From NCBI RefSeq assembly GCF_023736155.1, contig NZ_JAMLJJ010000001.1, positions 930,001-994,000 on the forward strand: a stretch of DNA of 64,000 nt. Direction: 5' to 3'. This document shows positions 27,022-35,873 of this stretch, piece by piece (the first letter of the stretch is position 1; each line of letters opens with the position of its first letter). The position numbers were made by a program, and so were the translations under genes. The notes beneath the pieces are model-generated. The model ran no database searches, was not told where the DNA came from, and saw only the letters and a list, made by a program, of their open reading frames with translations. Origin of the DNA: Larsenimonas salina. GTDB lineage: Bacteria; Pseudomonadota; Gammaproteobacteria; Pseudomonadales; Halomonadaceae.

Positions 27022-27818
27022 CTGAAAACGACACGCTTAACATGCTGGCCGCCGAGTACGTACTGGGCACCCTGGATGCGGATGACCGGGCAGACATCGC
27101 CAGGCGGCGTCTGCAAGAACCTGATCTGGACGCGCTGATTCTTGCCTGGGAGGCGCGCCTCGCCCCCCTGAGCGAGGAGGCTCTGCCGGTTTCCCCGAGG
27201 CCCGAGCTTCGAACTGGCATCGAGCAGCGTATCGATGCGCTCGAAGCCGAGGCCGCACGGCAGCAGACAGAACACTCACCGATTCACTGCTCAACGCAGC
27301 CAAGACAGCCAGAATTACACCCGCCGCCCGATTCCCAGATCGAGGCGCTTCGGCGCCGACTTGCCCGCTGGCAGTGGAGTACCGGCCTGGCCTGTGCCGC
27401 TGCCCTGGTTTTGGCCGTGATCCTTGCAAGCCCACTGGGCAACGCACCCAGCGACCCCTCGTTTGTTGCGGTATTTCAAAAGGATGACCGGCAGCCTGCG
27501 TTCATGCTGTCCGTCGACCTTTCCAACAGACAGCTACACGTGCGGCCGGTCTCCGCCGAGCCGGTAGCGGGAAAGTCCTACCAGCTGTGGATCAAGGATG
27601 ACGCACTCGGGCCCACGCCCCGTTCGCTGGGCGTGCTCAACGACGACCTGAGTCTGGATACCCGCACGATGAGTGAGTACGACCCGGCACTGCTCAAGCG
27701 AGCAACCTTCGGGATCAGCATCGAACCCAGCGGCGGCTCCCCCACTGGCCAACCTACCGGCCCGGCCATTCACGGCGTTCTCTACCCGACCGGCCAGCCG
27801 GAAGGCCAACACCTATAA
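27018..27818 (+). CDS. RskA-type anti-sigma factor
   Basis: 266 residues from the GTG at 27018, which overlaps the sigma stop as GTGA and has AAGGGG upstream; a GTG at 27006 has no ribosome site. The N-terminal cytoplasmic part (LAAEYVLGTLDADDRADIARR) is the anti-sigma domain. A membrane helix lies near residues 117-137 (GLACAAALVLAVILAS). The C-terminal domain (VRPVSAEPVAGKSYQLWI, TFGISIEPSGGSPTGQPTGP) is the extracytoplasmic RskA domain. It would hold the ECF sigma factor at the membrane until an envelope signal triggers release. Confidence 0.9.
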   Translation: MTENDTLNMLAAEYVLGTLDADDRADIARRRLQEPDLDALILAWEARLAPLSEEALPVSPRPELRTGIEQRIDALEAEAARQQTEHSPIHCSTQPRQPELHPPPDSQIEALRRRLARWQWSTGLACAAALVLAVILASPLGNAPSDPSFVAVFQKDDRQPAFMLSVDLSNRQLHVRPVSAEPVAGKSYQLWIKDDALGPTPRSLGVLNDDLSLDTRTMSEYDPALLKRATFGISIEPSGGSPTGQPTGPAIHGVLYPTGQPEGQHL

Positions 27819-27939
27819 TTTTTTCAATCGGCCTGAAACCCGACGCCCCCCTCTTACGTATCTATCAACATCCTCACTTGAGTCATAAGGCTTGAATGAG
27901 GAATGACACGATAAAAAATGATGGACCAAGGAGCGAAAG

Positions 27940-28371
27940 ATGATGAACAAGCTGATGGCAAGTGCATGTGTATCCGTTTCTCTGCTCGCCGCGACCAGCC
28001 TTGCACAGGCAGGCGACCATAAAGACATGCACCCCGGTGTTTGGGCCGATGATCAGTCCGTTTCAAGCGGCACCGTGACTGCAAAGAAAGTGATGGCTGA
28101 TGAAAACGGCTGGCTGGTCGTGCATCGCACCAACGAAGACATGAAACCAGGCCCCGTGGTCGGCCATGCACCGCTCAAGAAGGGGAAGAACAAAGACGTT
28201 GCCGCAATTCTGACCGAAGACGTCAAACCCGGCGATCACCTAATGCTGATGGTGCATAGCGAAGAAGGCGGCATGAAAACCGGCGTCTTCGAGTACACCC
28301 TGGGCGCGAAAGAAGACGGCCCGATCAAAATGGATGGCAAATTGGTGCAGAAAGTCATTACCGCCGAGTAA
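27940..28371 (+). CDS. Secreted DUF7282-type protein
   Basis: 143 residues with a signal peptide (MMNKLMASACVSVSLLAATS, cleaved after AQA near 25). The mature part reads DQSVSSGTVTAKKVMADENG, WLVVHRTNEDMKPGPVVGHA and KPGDHLMLMVHSEEGGMKTGVFEY, which fits DUF7282, a beta-rich periplasmic domain of unknown activity. GGAG lies six bases before the ATG. It follows the anti-sigma gene by 120 bases on the same strand, so it is a likely member of that sigma factor's regulon. A His/Met-rich surface (HKDMHP) hints at metal contact, which is speculation. Confidence 0.75.
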   Translation: MMNKLMASACVSVSLLAATSLAQAGDHKDMHPGVWADDQSVSSGTVTAKKVMADENGWLVVHRTNEDMKPGPVVGHAPLKKGKNKDVAAILTEDVKPGDHLMLMVHSEEGGMKTGVFEYTLGAKEDGPIKMDGKLVQKVITAE

Positions 28372-28395
28372 CGTCCAAAGCGCTCGCGCTTGATG

Positions 28396-28420
28396 ACGGG
28401 GCCGCCAAGCGGCCCCGCGT
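28396..28420 (+). terminator. GC-rich stem after the DUF7282 gene
   Basis: GGGGCCGC-CAA-GCGGCCCC forms an 8-bp stem 25 bases after the stop. The T-tract is poor (GCGTCGTTT), so termination may be inefficient or factor-assisted. Confidence 0.6.
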
Positions 28421-28519
28421 CGTTTGGACTTCCCCGAAACACTCGGCCTGGAACTGTCACGATTTTCATCGTCGAGAATATTTCGGGCTTGGACCAAACA
28501 ATGTCAGCCACGATCACAT

Positions 28520-28888
28520 TTCATTGGGACCCGATTAGACAACAAATGGCAGAACACGCGGGTGGCTGATCGCCCGGCCCACTCAATCGATGGAAAACAC
28601 GTTGATAGCAGCATTTGAAACATGCTCAAAAGCTATCGATATACTGCATCTCAAGCTTCAGATCTCCGCCATAGTTACGTCAGTATACGAGCCCAAACGG
28701 TCGAGAACATGACAGCGCTACGCGGACTTCTGGGGCATTCGTCACTATCGATCACTAGCCACTATTCACACATGTTCGATCAACGACTGGATGAAATCAG
28801 GGGGGCGTTACCAGGCTTTTTCGTGATCAGTTGCGATCAAACCGTAACCAAGTCAGAAAATGAAGGTCGAAATAGGGGCAAGAACTAG
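28520..28888 (+). pseudogene. Tyrosine recombinase (integrase) remnant beside a tRNA gene
   Basis: The clear part (28622-28888) is the C-terminal catalytic end of a phage-type integrase: DLRHSYVS (the HxxR box), LRGLLGHSSLSITSHYSHMF (GH box and nucleophile Tyr) and a short tail. The first two thirds of the enzyme are missing. Just upstream, in another frame and before a stop, LDNKWQNTR resembles the segment that normally precedes the HxxR box, so one or more frameshifts are likely. The remnant points toward, and ends 18 bases from, the 3' end of tRNA-Ile(CAU), the usual attachment geometry. Confidence 0.78.
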
Positions 28889-28906
28889 ATAAGTAACTGA
28901 TTCGAA

Positions 28907-28983
<77 letters not shown>

Positions 28984-29058
28984 TTACAGAAAGGATGCGT
29001 ATGATACCCAATGAGGGTCGAGGACGCCAACCCGTTATCGCAGCAAACAGGAGTTTTT

Positions 29059-29628
29059 ATGCGCATCAAATCAATGGGATGGGGCTTGTGTCTGATGCTT
29101 GCCGCAACCGGTGCCCAGGCGGCGTGGCAGATTGAGCCCGGTACGAGTCATGCCCAGGCGGAAGTGACGCATGACAGCCGTACGGATACGGTCACGCTTG
29201 ACCGGCTCGGCGGCACCATTACCGATGAGGGGCAGCTGACGGTGCCGCTTCAGTACAATCAGCTCGATATTGTTCGAAACGCCAATATCCCGACGTGGCT
29301 CAAGGACAAGACCAACCAGCGCATGGCAACGCTTGAGACCACCATCGACCCTGATTGGCTGAATGACTTGAATATCGGTGAGACAGCGCACCACCGCATC
29401 GCGCTCGAGACCAAGGATCAACGCTATACAACGCGTGATCATGTGCCGATCACGATCACCCGAAACGACCGCACGCATTACCAAGTGACGACCAGCGAGT
29501 CCGTCGAGATCAAGACACAACCTTTAATGGAAGAGCCCAATGCACAGTTGATCATGAGCCTTCTTGGATACCGGAGCCTGGGAGATACCATTCCCTTGAG
29601 CCTGAACGCGACGCTTTCTCAGCAATAA
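29059..29628 (+). CDS. Periplasmic YceI-like protein
   Basis: 189 residues from the ATG at 29059 (CAGGAG seven bases upstream); an upstream in-frame ATG at 29011 lies next to the tRNA and is rejected. A signal peptide ends at AQA (about 23). The mature chain begins WQIEPGTSHAQAEVTH, as in YceI proteins, and continues with alternating strands including IDPDWLNDLNIGETAHHRI. YceI proteins form a lipocalin-like barrel that binds isoprenoid-type lipids. The similarity is moderate: the classical YceI strand pairs are shortened, so the family call is tentative. Confidence 0.6.
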   Translation: MRIKSMGWGLCLMLAATGAQAAWQIEPGTSHAQAEVTHDSRTDTVTLDRLGGTITDEGQLTVPLQYNQLDIVRNANIPTWLKDKTNQRMATLETTIDPDWLNDLNIGETAHHRIALETKDQRYTTRDHVPITITRNDRTHYQVTTSESVEIKTQPLMEEPNAQLIMSLLGYRSLGDTIPLSLNATLSQQ

Positions 29629-29648
29629 GCCATAAAGGCTTACCAATC

Positions 29649-29681
29649 AAAAAAGCCCCGCCAGTCGGCGGGGCTTTTTGT
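29649..29681. terminator. Bidirectional terminator between the YceI-like gene and dkgB
   Basis: AAAAAGCCCCGCC-AGTC-GGCGGGGCTTTTT: a very strong GC stem with A and T runs, placed between two convergent genes. Confidence 0.93.
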
Positions 29682-29700
29682 TACTCAAGCACAAAGCGAT

Positions 29701-30495
29701 TTATGCGTCCCAGTCTGGAGCCATCGAGGGATTAGCAATGCGTTCGCCCCAATTCAGCTCATCGATGCGGGTCATGTCATCAGCACTGAGCGAGATGCGA
29801 ATGGCGTCAAAATTGCTCTGTTGGTGCTTGGGCTTGCTGGACGATGGAATGATCGCGATGTCGCGCTGCGAGAGCCACGCAAGGGCCACATCAGCGGCGG
29901 TCGCGCCATGCTTGTTACCAATGTCCTGTAGCACTTCATCGTCCATGACCTTACCGCTGGCAAGCGGCATGAACGCCGTGACCTTGATGCCTTTTTGTTC
30001 GCAGAAATCCACCAGCGCACGGTTGGCAAGATACGGATGCACCTCGACCTGATTGGTCACGATATGCTTGCCGGCGGGCAGGGTCAGCGCCTTTTCAAGA
30101 TGGGCGATGGTAAAGTTCGAAACGCCAATCTCTCGCGTCAGACCCCGCTCGCACGCCTGATTGAGCCCATCGAGGTAGGTCTCCATTGGTACGTCATCGT
30201 TGGGTGACGGCCAGTGAATCAGGGCCAGATCGACGTGATCAAGCCCCAGGTGCTCCAGGCTCTCTTCGAGCGAGGCCTCAACATCCTCAAGGCGGTCATA
30301 CCAGATCTTGGTGGTGACGTAGATATCCTCACGCGCGAGGCCACTGTCCTTGATGGCACGCCCGACGTCACGCTCGTTTTCGTAAAACGCAGCGGTATCG
30401 ATGTGCCGATATCCGATCTCGAGCGCTTGCTGTACAGCCTTGTAGGCCTGTTCGCCGGTTAATCTGTAGGTACCAAATCCGATGGCGGGAACCAT
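29701..30495 (-). CDS. dkgB: Aldo-keto reductase (DkgB-type)
   Basis: 264 residues, close to E. coli DkgB (2,5-diketo-D-gluconate reductase B, 267). The AKR tetrad is present: Asp and Tyr in IDTAAFYENE, Lys in VTTKIW, His in LIHWPSPND. The NADPH pocket includes IIPSSSKPKHQQSNFDA, where the SSSK...N pattern fits NADPH preference. Family members reduce 2,5-diketogluconate, methylglyoxal and other aldehydes. A plain ATG start near AGGGAGTG. It is a single gene facing a shared terminator. Confidence 0.85.
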   Translation of the reverse strand: MVPAIGFGTYRLTGEQAYKAVQQALEIGYRHIDTAAFYENERDVGRAIKDSGLAREDIYVTTKIWYDRLEDVEASLEESLEHLGLDHVDLALIHWPSPNDDVPMETYLDGLNQACERGLTREIGVSNFTIAHLEKALTLPAGKHIVTNQVEVHPYLANRALVDFCEQKGIKVTAFMPLASGKVMDDEVLQDIGNKHGATAADVALAWLSQRDIAIIPSSSKPKHQQSNFDAIRISLSADDMTRIDELNWGERIANPSMAPDWDA

Positions 30496-30633
30496 ATCAT
30501 CACTCCCTGAATTGTGTGGTATCGAATGAGCTTAGGGCGCCGATAAAACTTTTCAAGTGGTTAGCCACCTAATAAAGTACGCAGTCAGCGCCAAACGGCA
30601 TCAAGACTTACAGAAACACCAGGAAAGCGTTCG

Positions 30634-31527
30634 ATGATCAAATGGACACTCGTGGCACTGATCGTTGCCAGCATCTTGTACGTGCATTTTAGAGGGCGCG
30701 TCCGTCATAAACCCTTACGCCAACTCTCCGATCACTCCTCCTTCATGGCGCCGATCAATGCGTTCATGTATCTGTTTTCAAGCGTACCGGATCGTCCCTA
30801 CCACCAGCCGGAGACGTTTCCGGAACTTCACGAACTGACTCGACAATGGGAAGTCATTCGCGATGAAGCCGAGCAGCTCGAGCACCACATCAAGGGGTCG
30901 TCGCAAAAGGACGATGCCGGCTTCAACTCCTTTTTCCGGCGCGGCTGGAAGCGGTTCTACCTCAAATGGTATGGCGACAGCCACGCCTCCGCGCGTGAGC
31001 TTTGCCCCAAAACCACTGAGATTCTCTCGAACATCCCGAGCGTGAAAGCCGCGATGTTTGCCGAACTGCCGGCTGGCAGCAAGCTGATGAAACACCGCGA
31101 TCCCTACGCCGGCTCGCTGCGCTATCATCTGGGCCTTCGTACACCCAACGATCAGCGCTGCCTGATCGATGTCGATGGCATCCCCTACAGCTGGCGCGAC
31201 GGCGAGGCGGTCATGTTCGATGAGACCTTCATTCATTACGCCAAAAATGAGACCGAGCAGGACCGCCTGATTCTATTCTGTGACATCGAGCGCCCCATGA
31301 AGTATCGATGGGCCGGCGCATTGAATCGTTGGTTCAGTCGCAACGTCATGGCCGCCGCTGCCGCGCCCAACGACGACTCCGACACCACCGGCGGTATCAA
31401 TCGAGCGTTCAAGTACATCTATAAGGTGCGAGAGCAGGGCAAACGGCTCAAGAAGAAAAACAGGACGCTCTACTACATCATCAAATGGGCGCTGTTCATC
31501 GGTGTCATCGCCTGGATCCTGTTTTAG
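30634..31527 (+). CDS. lpxO: LpxO-type lipid A 2-hydroxylase
   Basis: 297 residues. An N-terminal helix (WTLVALIVASILYVHF) and a C-terminal helix (YYIIKWALFIGVIAWILF) anchor it in the membrane. Between them lies the aspartyl/asparaginyl beta-hydroxylase domain: SVKAAMFAELPAGSKLMKHR, DPYAGSLRYHLGL, CLIDVDG, and ETFIHYAKNET with the iron-binding His residues. LpxO is an Fe(II)/2-oxoglutarate dioxygenase that adds a 2-hydroxyl to a secondary acyl chain of lipid A. The stop TAG is followed directly by the ATG of the PPTase gene. Confidence 0.9.
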   Translation: MIKWTLVALIVASILYVHFRGRVRHKPLRQLSDHSSFMAPINAFMYLFSSVPDRPYHQPETFPELHELTRQWEVIRDEAEQLEHHIKGSSQKDDAGFNSFFRRGWKRFYLKWYGDSHASARELCPKTTEILSNIPSVKAAMFAELPAGSKLMKHRDPYAGSLRYHLGLRTPNDQRCLIDVDGIPYSWRDGEAVMFDETFIHYAKNETEQDRLILFCDIERPMKYRWAGALNRWFSRNVMAAAAAPNDDSDTTGGINRAFKYIYKVREQGKRLKKKNRTLYYIIKWALFIGVIAWILF

Positions 31528-32250
31528 ATGAAGACCGGTTCATTCGCGCCTACCCTGACACACGCCCGGCTGCCCTCTGCACTAAGCGGCACCGGGTTAC
31601 TGATCACAACGTGGTTCGAACGCGACGAATTTAGCGTCGAGGCGTTCGACCGGCACGGCGTTCACGTGCCGCAGGCGCTTCAGCGCGCAGCAGTCAAGCG
31701 TCAGGCCGAGTACCTTGCAGGAAGGCTTTGTGTGCGTCAGGCGCTTGTCGATCTTGGCTACACGCCCGCCATTCCTTTCATGCTCGAAAGCGACGGCCGC
31801 CGCCCCTGCTGGCCAATGGGATTTACCGGCGCACTGACGCACAGCCCGATGCTTGCCGGGGCATGGATGGCGCACTCTGACCAGATACTCGCCCTCGGGC
31901 TCGATGCCGAGCCTATCATGCCTACAGCCCGCGCAGACCGCCTGGCCCCGGCCATCGTATCCGAGGCGGAACGTGTATGGCTGGCTCGCCACTCAGGCCT
32001 TGACCAGGCAACGGCATTGACGCTCGTTTTTTCAGCCAAGGAAAGCCTGTTCAAGGCGCTGAACCCGATCACCGGCGTCGCATTTTACTTTCACGACGCT
32101 GAGCTTACCTATCTCTGCCTGGACACTCAGGAGATTAGATTGAAGCTTTTGATATCGCTTTCGCCCGAGTGGCCCGCAGGGCGAGAGATCACGCTCTACT
32201 GGCAGTATCAGCGCGATCATCTACTGACCTTTCTCGCCTTGCCCGCCTAG
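31528..32250 (+). CDS. 4'-phosphopantetheinyl transferase (EntD-like)
   Basis: 240 residues. KRQAEYLAGRLCVRQAL (about 55-71), ALTHSPMLAGAW, LGLDAEP (metal-binding Asp/Glu) and FSAKESLFKAL are the signature blocks of EntD-type Sfp transferases. The enzyme moves 4'-phosphopantetheine from CoA to a carrier protein of an NRPS, PKS or fatty-acid system. The ATG immediately follows the lpxO stop (TAGATG) with no clear ribosome site, so translation is probably coupled to lpxO. No carrier-protein gene is in the window, so its target is elsewhere. Confidence 0.85.
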   Translation: MKTGSFAPTLTHARLPSALSGTGLLITTWFERDEFSVEAFDRHGVHVPQALQRAAVKRQAEYLAGRLCVRQALVDLGYTPAIPFMLESDGRRPCWPMGFTGALTHSPMLAGAWMAHSDQILALGLDAEPIMPTARADRLAPAIVSEAERVWLARHSGLDQATALTLVFSAKESLFKALNPITGVAFYFHDAELTYLCLDTQEIRLKLLISLSPEWPAGREITLYWQYQRDHLLTFLALPA

Positions 32251-32547
32251 CCCTCAACCTCGGGTTAACAACGCGCTTACCAACACGCCCAGCGCACCTC
32301 TAAAGACGCCAAGCACTGTCGTGGCGCGGCTCAAGACAATAAAGAAAACCCCGGTTTCGCCGATGGAGACTCAGTCCGAATGAGTATGTATTCCAGACCG
32401 AACCGAGGCAGTCATGCCAGCCATCTTGATGAACGTGCGATGTTGTCCAGCGCAATACCCATCAGGGGGGATACCGGTCTCACAAAGCGCCTGCCCATGG
32501 GCTCGAGCGAACGCCGCTCGCTTATTATTTGAAACGGTGAGGCGCCC
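32251..32547. other. Intergenic region upstream of the GGDEF-EAL gene
   Basis: About 300 bases without a supportable gene; frames on either strand lack ribosome sites and family patterns. The promoter for the downstream cyclic-di-GMP gene should lie here. Confidence 0.4.
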
Positions 32548-34833
32548 ATGACAGTTACTACACGGCTTGTGATCGGTATGCTCCTGCTGCTGCTGGCATC
32601 TCAGGCCGCAATTTCCGTGTCGGCACTCTCTCATTATCGCAGCCAATTGATTGAAGAGGCGCAGACACGGCTCCAAAAGGCCGCTCAACTGGTAGGCCGA
32701 GAGATCGACCACGAAGAGCGTCAGCTTCGAGCCCAGGCACAGCAAGGCGATCCTTTAGAGGAATTACCCGGTAACGATATCGTCCTGACACTCGACCCGC
32801 AGGGCACTATCGGCACCAGCACGCTTGCCGCGCTTGCGCCCGGTACGGCGTTTCCCTATACCGCGCTCTGGCAGCGGGCAACGGCGGAAGGCAGCGCGAG
32901 CGCCATCGTTCAAACCCCCGGTGACCACCTCTATCTTCTGCGCGTCACCCCGGAATCTGGCGGCCCTCACTGGCGCGTACTGGGAAGCCCCATCGAGCAG
33001 GCATTCATCGACCGCCTCAGCACGCTCAATGGTATGGACATCACCTTGTTGACCCTTGATGACGCAGGCGTAGAACACGTGCTGTTTTCAACGCTTTCCG
33101 ATGAATCAAGCGCCCTCGATGAGCCGCTTAACATTACTCAGGTGCTATCGATCGGGTACTCGGCAAATGCACAGGTTCAGGCGGTTCTCAGTGTGTCACG
33201 GGAGGATGCCCTGGCCCCCTTCCGCTTCATGAAGTACCGGCTCGCGGCCATGTTTGCCGTCGCCTTGAGCCTGGCCATGATGATCAGCTGGGTCACCGTG
33301 CGAACACTTGGCTACCCTATCCAACGCTTGAACGATGTCGCTCGTCAGATCAGCGAAGGTCAGTACCGCCCTACCGAACGCCCTCTACCCAAGGGGGGAG
33401 ATCTAGGCGCACTGACTCGAACTCTTCACATGATGCAGGAAAAGCTTGATCAGCGCGCCACGCAACTCTTGCATCGCTCCCGCCAGGATCACCTGACCGG
33501 GCTGCCCAATCGGCAGTCAGCCGAGGCCAAGGTCGAACAGCTGATCGAAGAGAATATTCCCTTTACGCTCAACCGGTTTTGCATCAACGACTTCAAGCGC
33601 ATCAACGACACGTTCGGCTACCTCAATGGCGATAAGGTCTTGATCGAAATCGGCAATCGGCTACGGGATTTGGCCGCCGAACGCGGTTATACCTACCGCA
33701 TCGGTGCCGACGAGTACCTGTGGCTTTACCCATGCAGCTCGATGGACAAGCCCTGCCTGCGCTCACTGAGTAATGCATTAACCAAGAGCCCGGTTCTCAG
33801 CGACATTTCTCCGACCTTCGTTACCGTTTCCGTCGGCCAGTCCTGCTACCCCCGGCATGGGGCCGCGCCAGATGCACTGCTTCGCCGTGCCGATATCGCC
33901 CTGAATCAGGCCAAGCATTTGTCGAGCCACTTTCAGGTCTATCAGTCCGGCATGGATGAAAAACACCTTCGCCAGCTGCGCATCCTCAAGGACATGAGCG
34001 CCGCACTTGAAAACGATGAGCTCTACATGGTGTACCAGCCCAAGATCAACATGCGCACCGGCCGTCTGGCAGGTGTGGAAGCGCTGGTACGCTGGGAACA
34101 TACCTCGCTTGGCTTCATTGCGCCGGATGAATTTATCGAGCTTGCCGAACGCGCCGGCACCATCGGCGCTTTGACCCAATGGGTGATCGGACGTGTCAGC
34201 CGTCAGATCGCCGACTGGCGCAAACAAGGATTTCAGACCAATGTGGCCATCAATCTTTCCGCCATGGACCTGCTCGACAAGAACCTGCCCAATAAATTCT
34301 TGCAGGCGTTTGAGGACAACTGTCTGATTCCAGGCACAGTGTCGGTGGAGATCACTGAAAGTGCACTGATGCAGGACCCGCTCGAGGCAAAGCTGATTCT
34401 TGAGCGGCTTCGCCAGTTCGGCCTTGAGATTGCCATCGATGACTTCGGCACCGGCTATTCGTCTCTGTCGCAGTTGCGCCATATGCCGATCGATCAGCTC
34501 AAGATCGATAAGTCGTTCATTCTCAATTTGAACACGCAATTCGAGGACGTAATGATCGTACGTTCGATCATTGATCTAGGCCACAACCTCGGCCTGTCGG
34601 TTACGGCCGAGGGCGTTGAGAACGAGGCAAGCCTCTCCATGCTGAGCGCCATGGAATGCGAGATCGCCCAGGGCTACTTCTTTGCAAGACCCCTGAAATG
34701 CGACGACCTGATCGAGTGGGTCGAGCACTTCGAACGTACCCCCCTGGTCATTCCCAAGTCCACTTTGGCGGGCTGTTCGGGCTGCCCTGACCGCCCAGGC
34801 GCCCCCTCCATGTACTCTCGGAGATCGACTTAA
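32548..34833 (+). CDS. GGDEF-EAL protein, probable c-di-GMP phosphodiesterase with degenerate GGDEF
   Basis: 761 residues. TM1 lies at about 7-25 and a second membrane helix near 230-250, with a periplasmic sensor between them and a HAMP-like linker (YPIQRLNDVARQISEG). The GGDEF domain lies at about 310-460. Its active-site motif reads GADEY instead of GGDEF, and the usual DxDxFK start reads CINDFK, so the metal-binding Asp is lost; cyclase activity is doubtful. The EAL domain (about 490-740) keeps EALVRW, INLS, VEITES, DDFGTGYSSL, QLKIDKSF, AEGVE and QGYFFARP, so phosphodiesterase activity is expected. GAGG precedes the ATG. Confidence 0.9.
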   Translation: MTVTTRLVIGMLLLLLASQAAISVSALSHYRSQLIEEAQTRLQKAAQLVGREIDHEERQLRAQAQQGDPLEELPGNDIVLTLDPQGTIGTSTLAALAPGTAFPYTALWQRATAEGSASAIVQTPGDHLYLLRVTPESGGPHWRVLGSPIEQAFIDRLSTLNGMDITLLTLDDAGVEHVLFSTLSDESSALDEPLNITQVLSIGYSANAQVQAVLSVSREDALAPFRFMKYRLAAMFAVALSLAMMISWVTVRTLGYPIQRLNDVARQISEGQYRPTERPLPKGGDLGALTRTLHMMQEKLDQRATQLLHRSRQDHLTGLPNRQSAEAKVEQLIEENIPFTLNRFCINDFKRINDTFGYLNGDKVLIEIGNRLRDLAAERGYTYRIGADEYLWLYPCSSMDKPCLRSLSNALTKSPVLSDISPTFVTVSVGQSCYPRHGAAPDALLRRADIALNQAKHLSSHFQVYQSGMDEKHLRQLRILKDMSAALENDELYMVYQPKINMRTGRLAGVEALVRWEHTSLGFIAPDEFIELAERAGTIGALTQWVIGRVSRQIADWRKQGFQTNVAINLSAMDLLDKNLPNKFLQAFEDNCLIPGTVSVEITESALMQDPLEAKLILERLRQFGLEIAIDDFGTGYSSLSQLRHMPIDQLKIDKSFILNLNTQFEDVMIVRSIIDLGHNLGLSVTAEGVENEASLSMLSAMECEIAQGYFFARPLKCDDLIEWVEHFERTPLVIPKSTLAGCSGCPDRPGAPSMYSRRST

Positions 34834-34909
34834 GCATGAGCGCGGTAGCTGCGGTACACTGACGCATTGATTAAAACGCCGACAAGGTAACCGCCGTACA
34901 GGATCCTCG

Positions 34910-35794
34910 ATGTTTGCACAGCTACTCGCCGTCATGGCACCCGTCTTTGCAGGCGCTGGTGTCGGGTTTTTCTGGGTTAGACTCGGCCAGCCCTACCCCA
35001 CCGGATTCATCACCAAGCTTGTTCTCAATGTCGGCACCCCGTGCTTGATCATAAGCTCACTGTCCTCAACGCCGGTGGACGTGAACGCCTTCTCCCAGAT
35101 GGCGGGCGCAACGCTATTGATGCTTGCAGCCCTTGGCGCCATTGCCTTGATTCTGAGCAAGGCGCTCAAGCTTGAATGGCAGGTCATCCTGCCTCCGACG
35201 CTTTTTTCAAATACCGGCAATATGGGCCTGCCGGTCATGATGTATGCCTTCAAGGATACCGGGGGCTTCCCGCTGGCCATTGCCATTTTCGTGGTGGTGT
35301 CGCTTGCGCAGTTCATTGTCGGCGGATTTACCTCGAGCACCCATCCGATACGCAGTCTGCTCAAGATGCCAACCATCTATGCGATACTGATCGCCATTGG
35401 TTTGATGGCATTCGACATCACCCTGCCGCTGTGGCTTAAAAACAGCATCGACCTGCTATCTGGCTTTACCATCCCGATGATGCTGATCACGCTCGGCGTT
35501 TCGCTTGCAAGCATCCGAGCGCGCAACTTGAAGGCCGGATTCGCGTTTGCAGCGGCGCGTGTGGTGGTGGCCGGAAGCCTTGCCTTTGGAATCGGGCATC
35601 TGCTCGGCCTGCCGGAGCTCGCTCGCCAGATCCTGATCGCGATGATGTGCATGCCAGTCGCTGTTTATAACTACCTCTTTGCGCAAAAGGCTGGCCGGTC
35701 GCCGGAATTCGTTGCAAGTTTGGTGCTGTGCTCAACGATCCTGTCGTTTATCTATCTGCCTCTGCTTTTGAGCCTGTTCATGCATGCCGACTGA
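34910..35794 (+). CDS. AEC-family membrane transporter
   Basis: 294 residues with about ten hydrophobic segments. The family motifs are seen: VLNVGTPCLIISSLSS near residue 40, FSNTGNMGLPVMM near 100, and the second half repeating the fold (FTIPMMLITLGVSLAS). AEC proteins carry small organic acids or auxin-like compounds; the substrate is unknown. The ATG at 34910 has only a weak upstream GGATC. A shared terminator follows 35 bases after the stop. Confidence 0.82.
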   Translation: MFAQLLAVMAPVFAGAGVGFFWVRLGQPYPTGFITKLVLNVGTPCLIISSLSSTPVDVNAFSQMAGATLLMLAALGAIALILSKALKLEWQVILPPTLFSNTGNMGLPVMMYAFKDTGGFPLAIAIFVVVSLAQFIVGGFTSSTHPIRSLLKMPTIYAILIAIGLMAFDITLPLWLKNSIDLLSGFTIPMMLITLGVSLASIRARNLKAGFAFAAARVVVAGSLAFGIGHLLGLPELARQILIAMMCMPVAVYNYLFAQKAGRSPEFVASLVLCSTILSFIYLPLLLSLFMHAD

Positions 35795-35827
35795 AGCGTG
35801 GCCTTCTGGACATAACATGTTTTGGAC

Positions 35828-35860
35828 ATAAAAAAAGCCGCCCGAAGGCGGCTTTTTTAG
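35828..35860. terminator. Bidirectional terminator between the AEC and DUF4168 genes
   Basis: AAAAAAAGCCGCC-CGAA-GGCGGCTTTTTT: a strong stem with A and T runs serving two convergent genes. Confidence 0.93.
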
Positions 35861-35873
35861 ACGTCGATGGCGC

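Noticed and set aside
32548-34833. LapD homologue for the LapG-like peptidase
   Set aside because: The N-terminus is not LapD-like, the EAL motifs are complete (LapD's are degenerate), and it is not adjacent to the peptidase gene.
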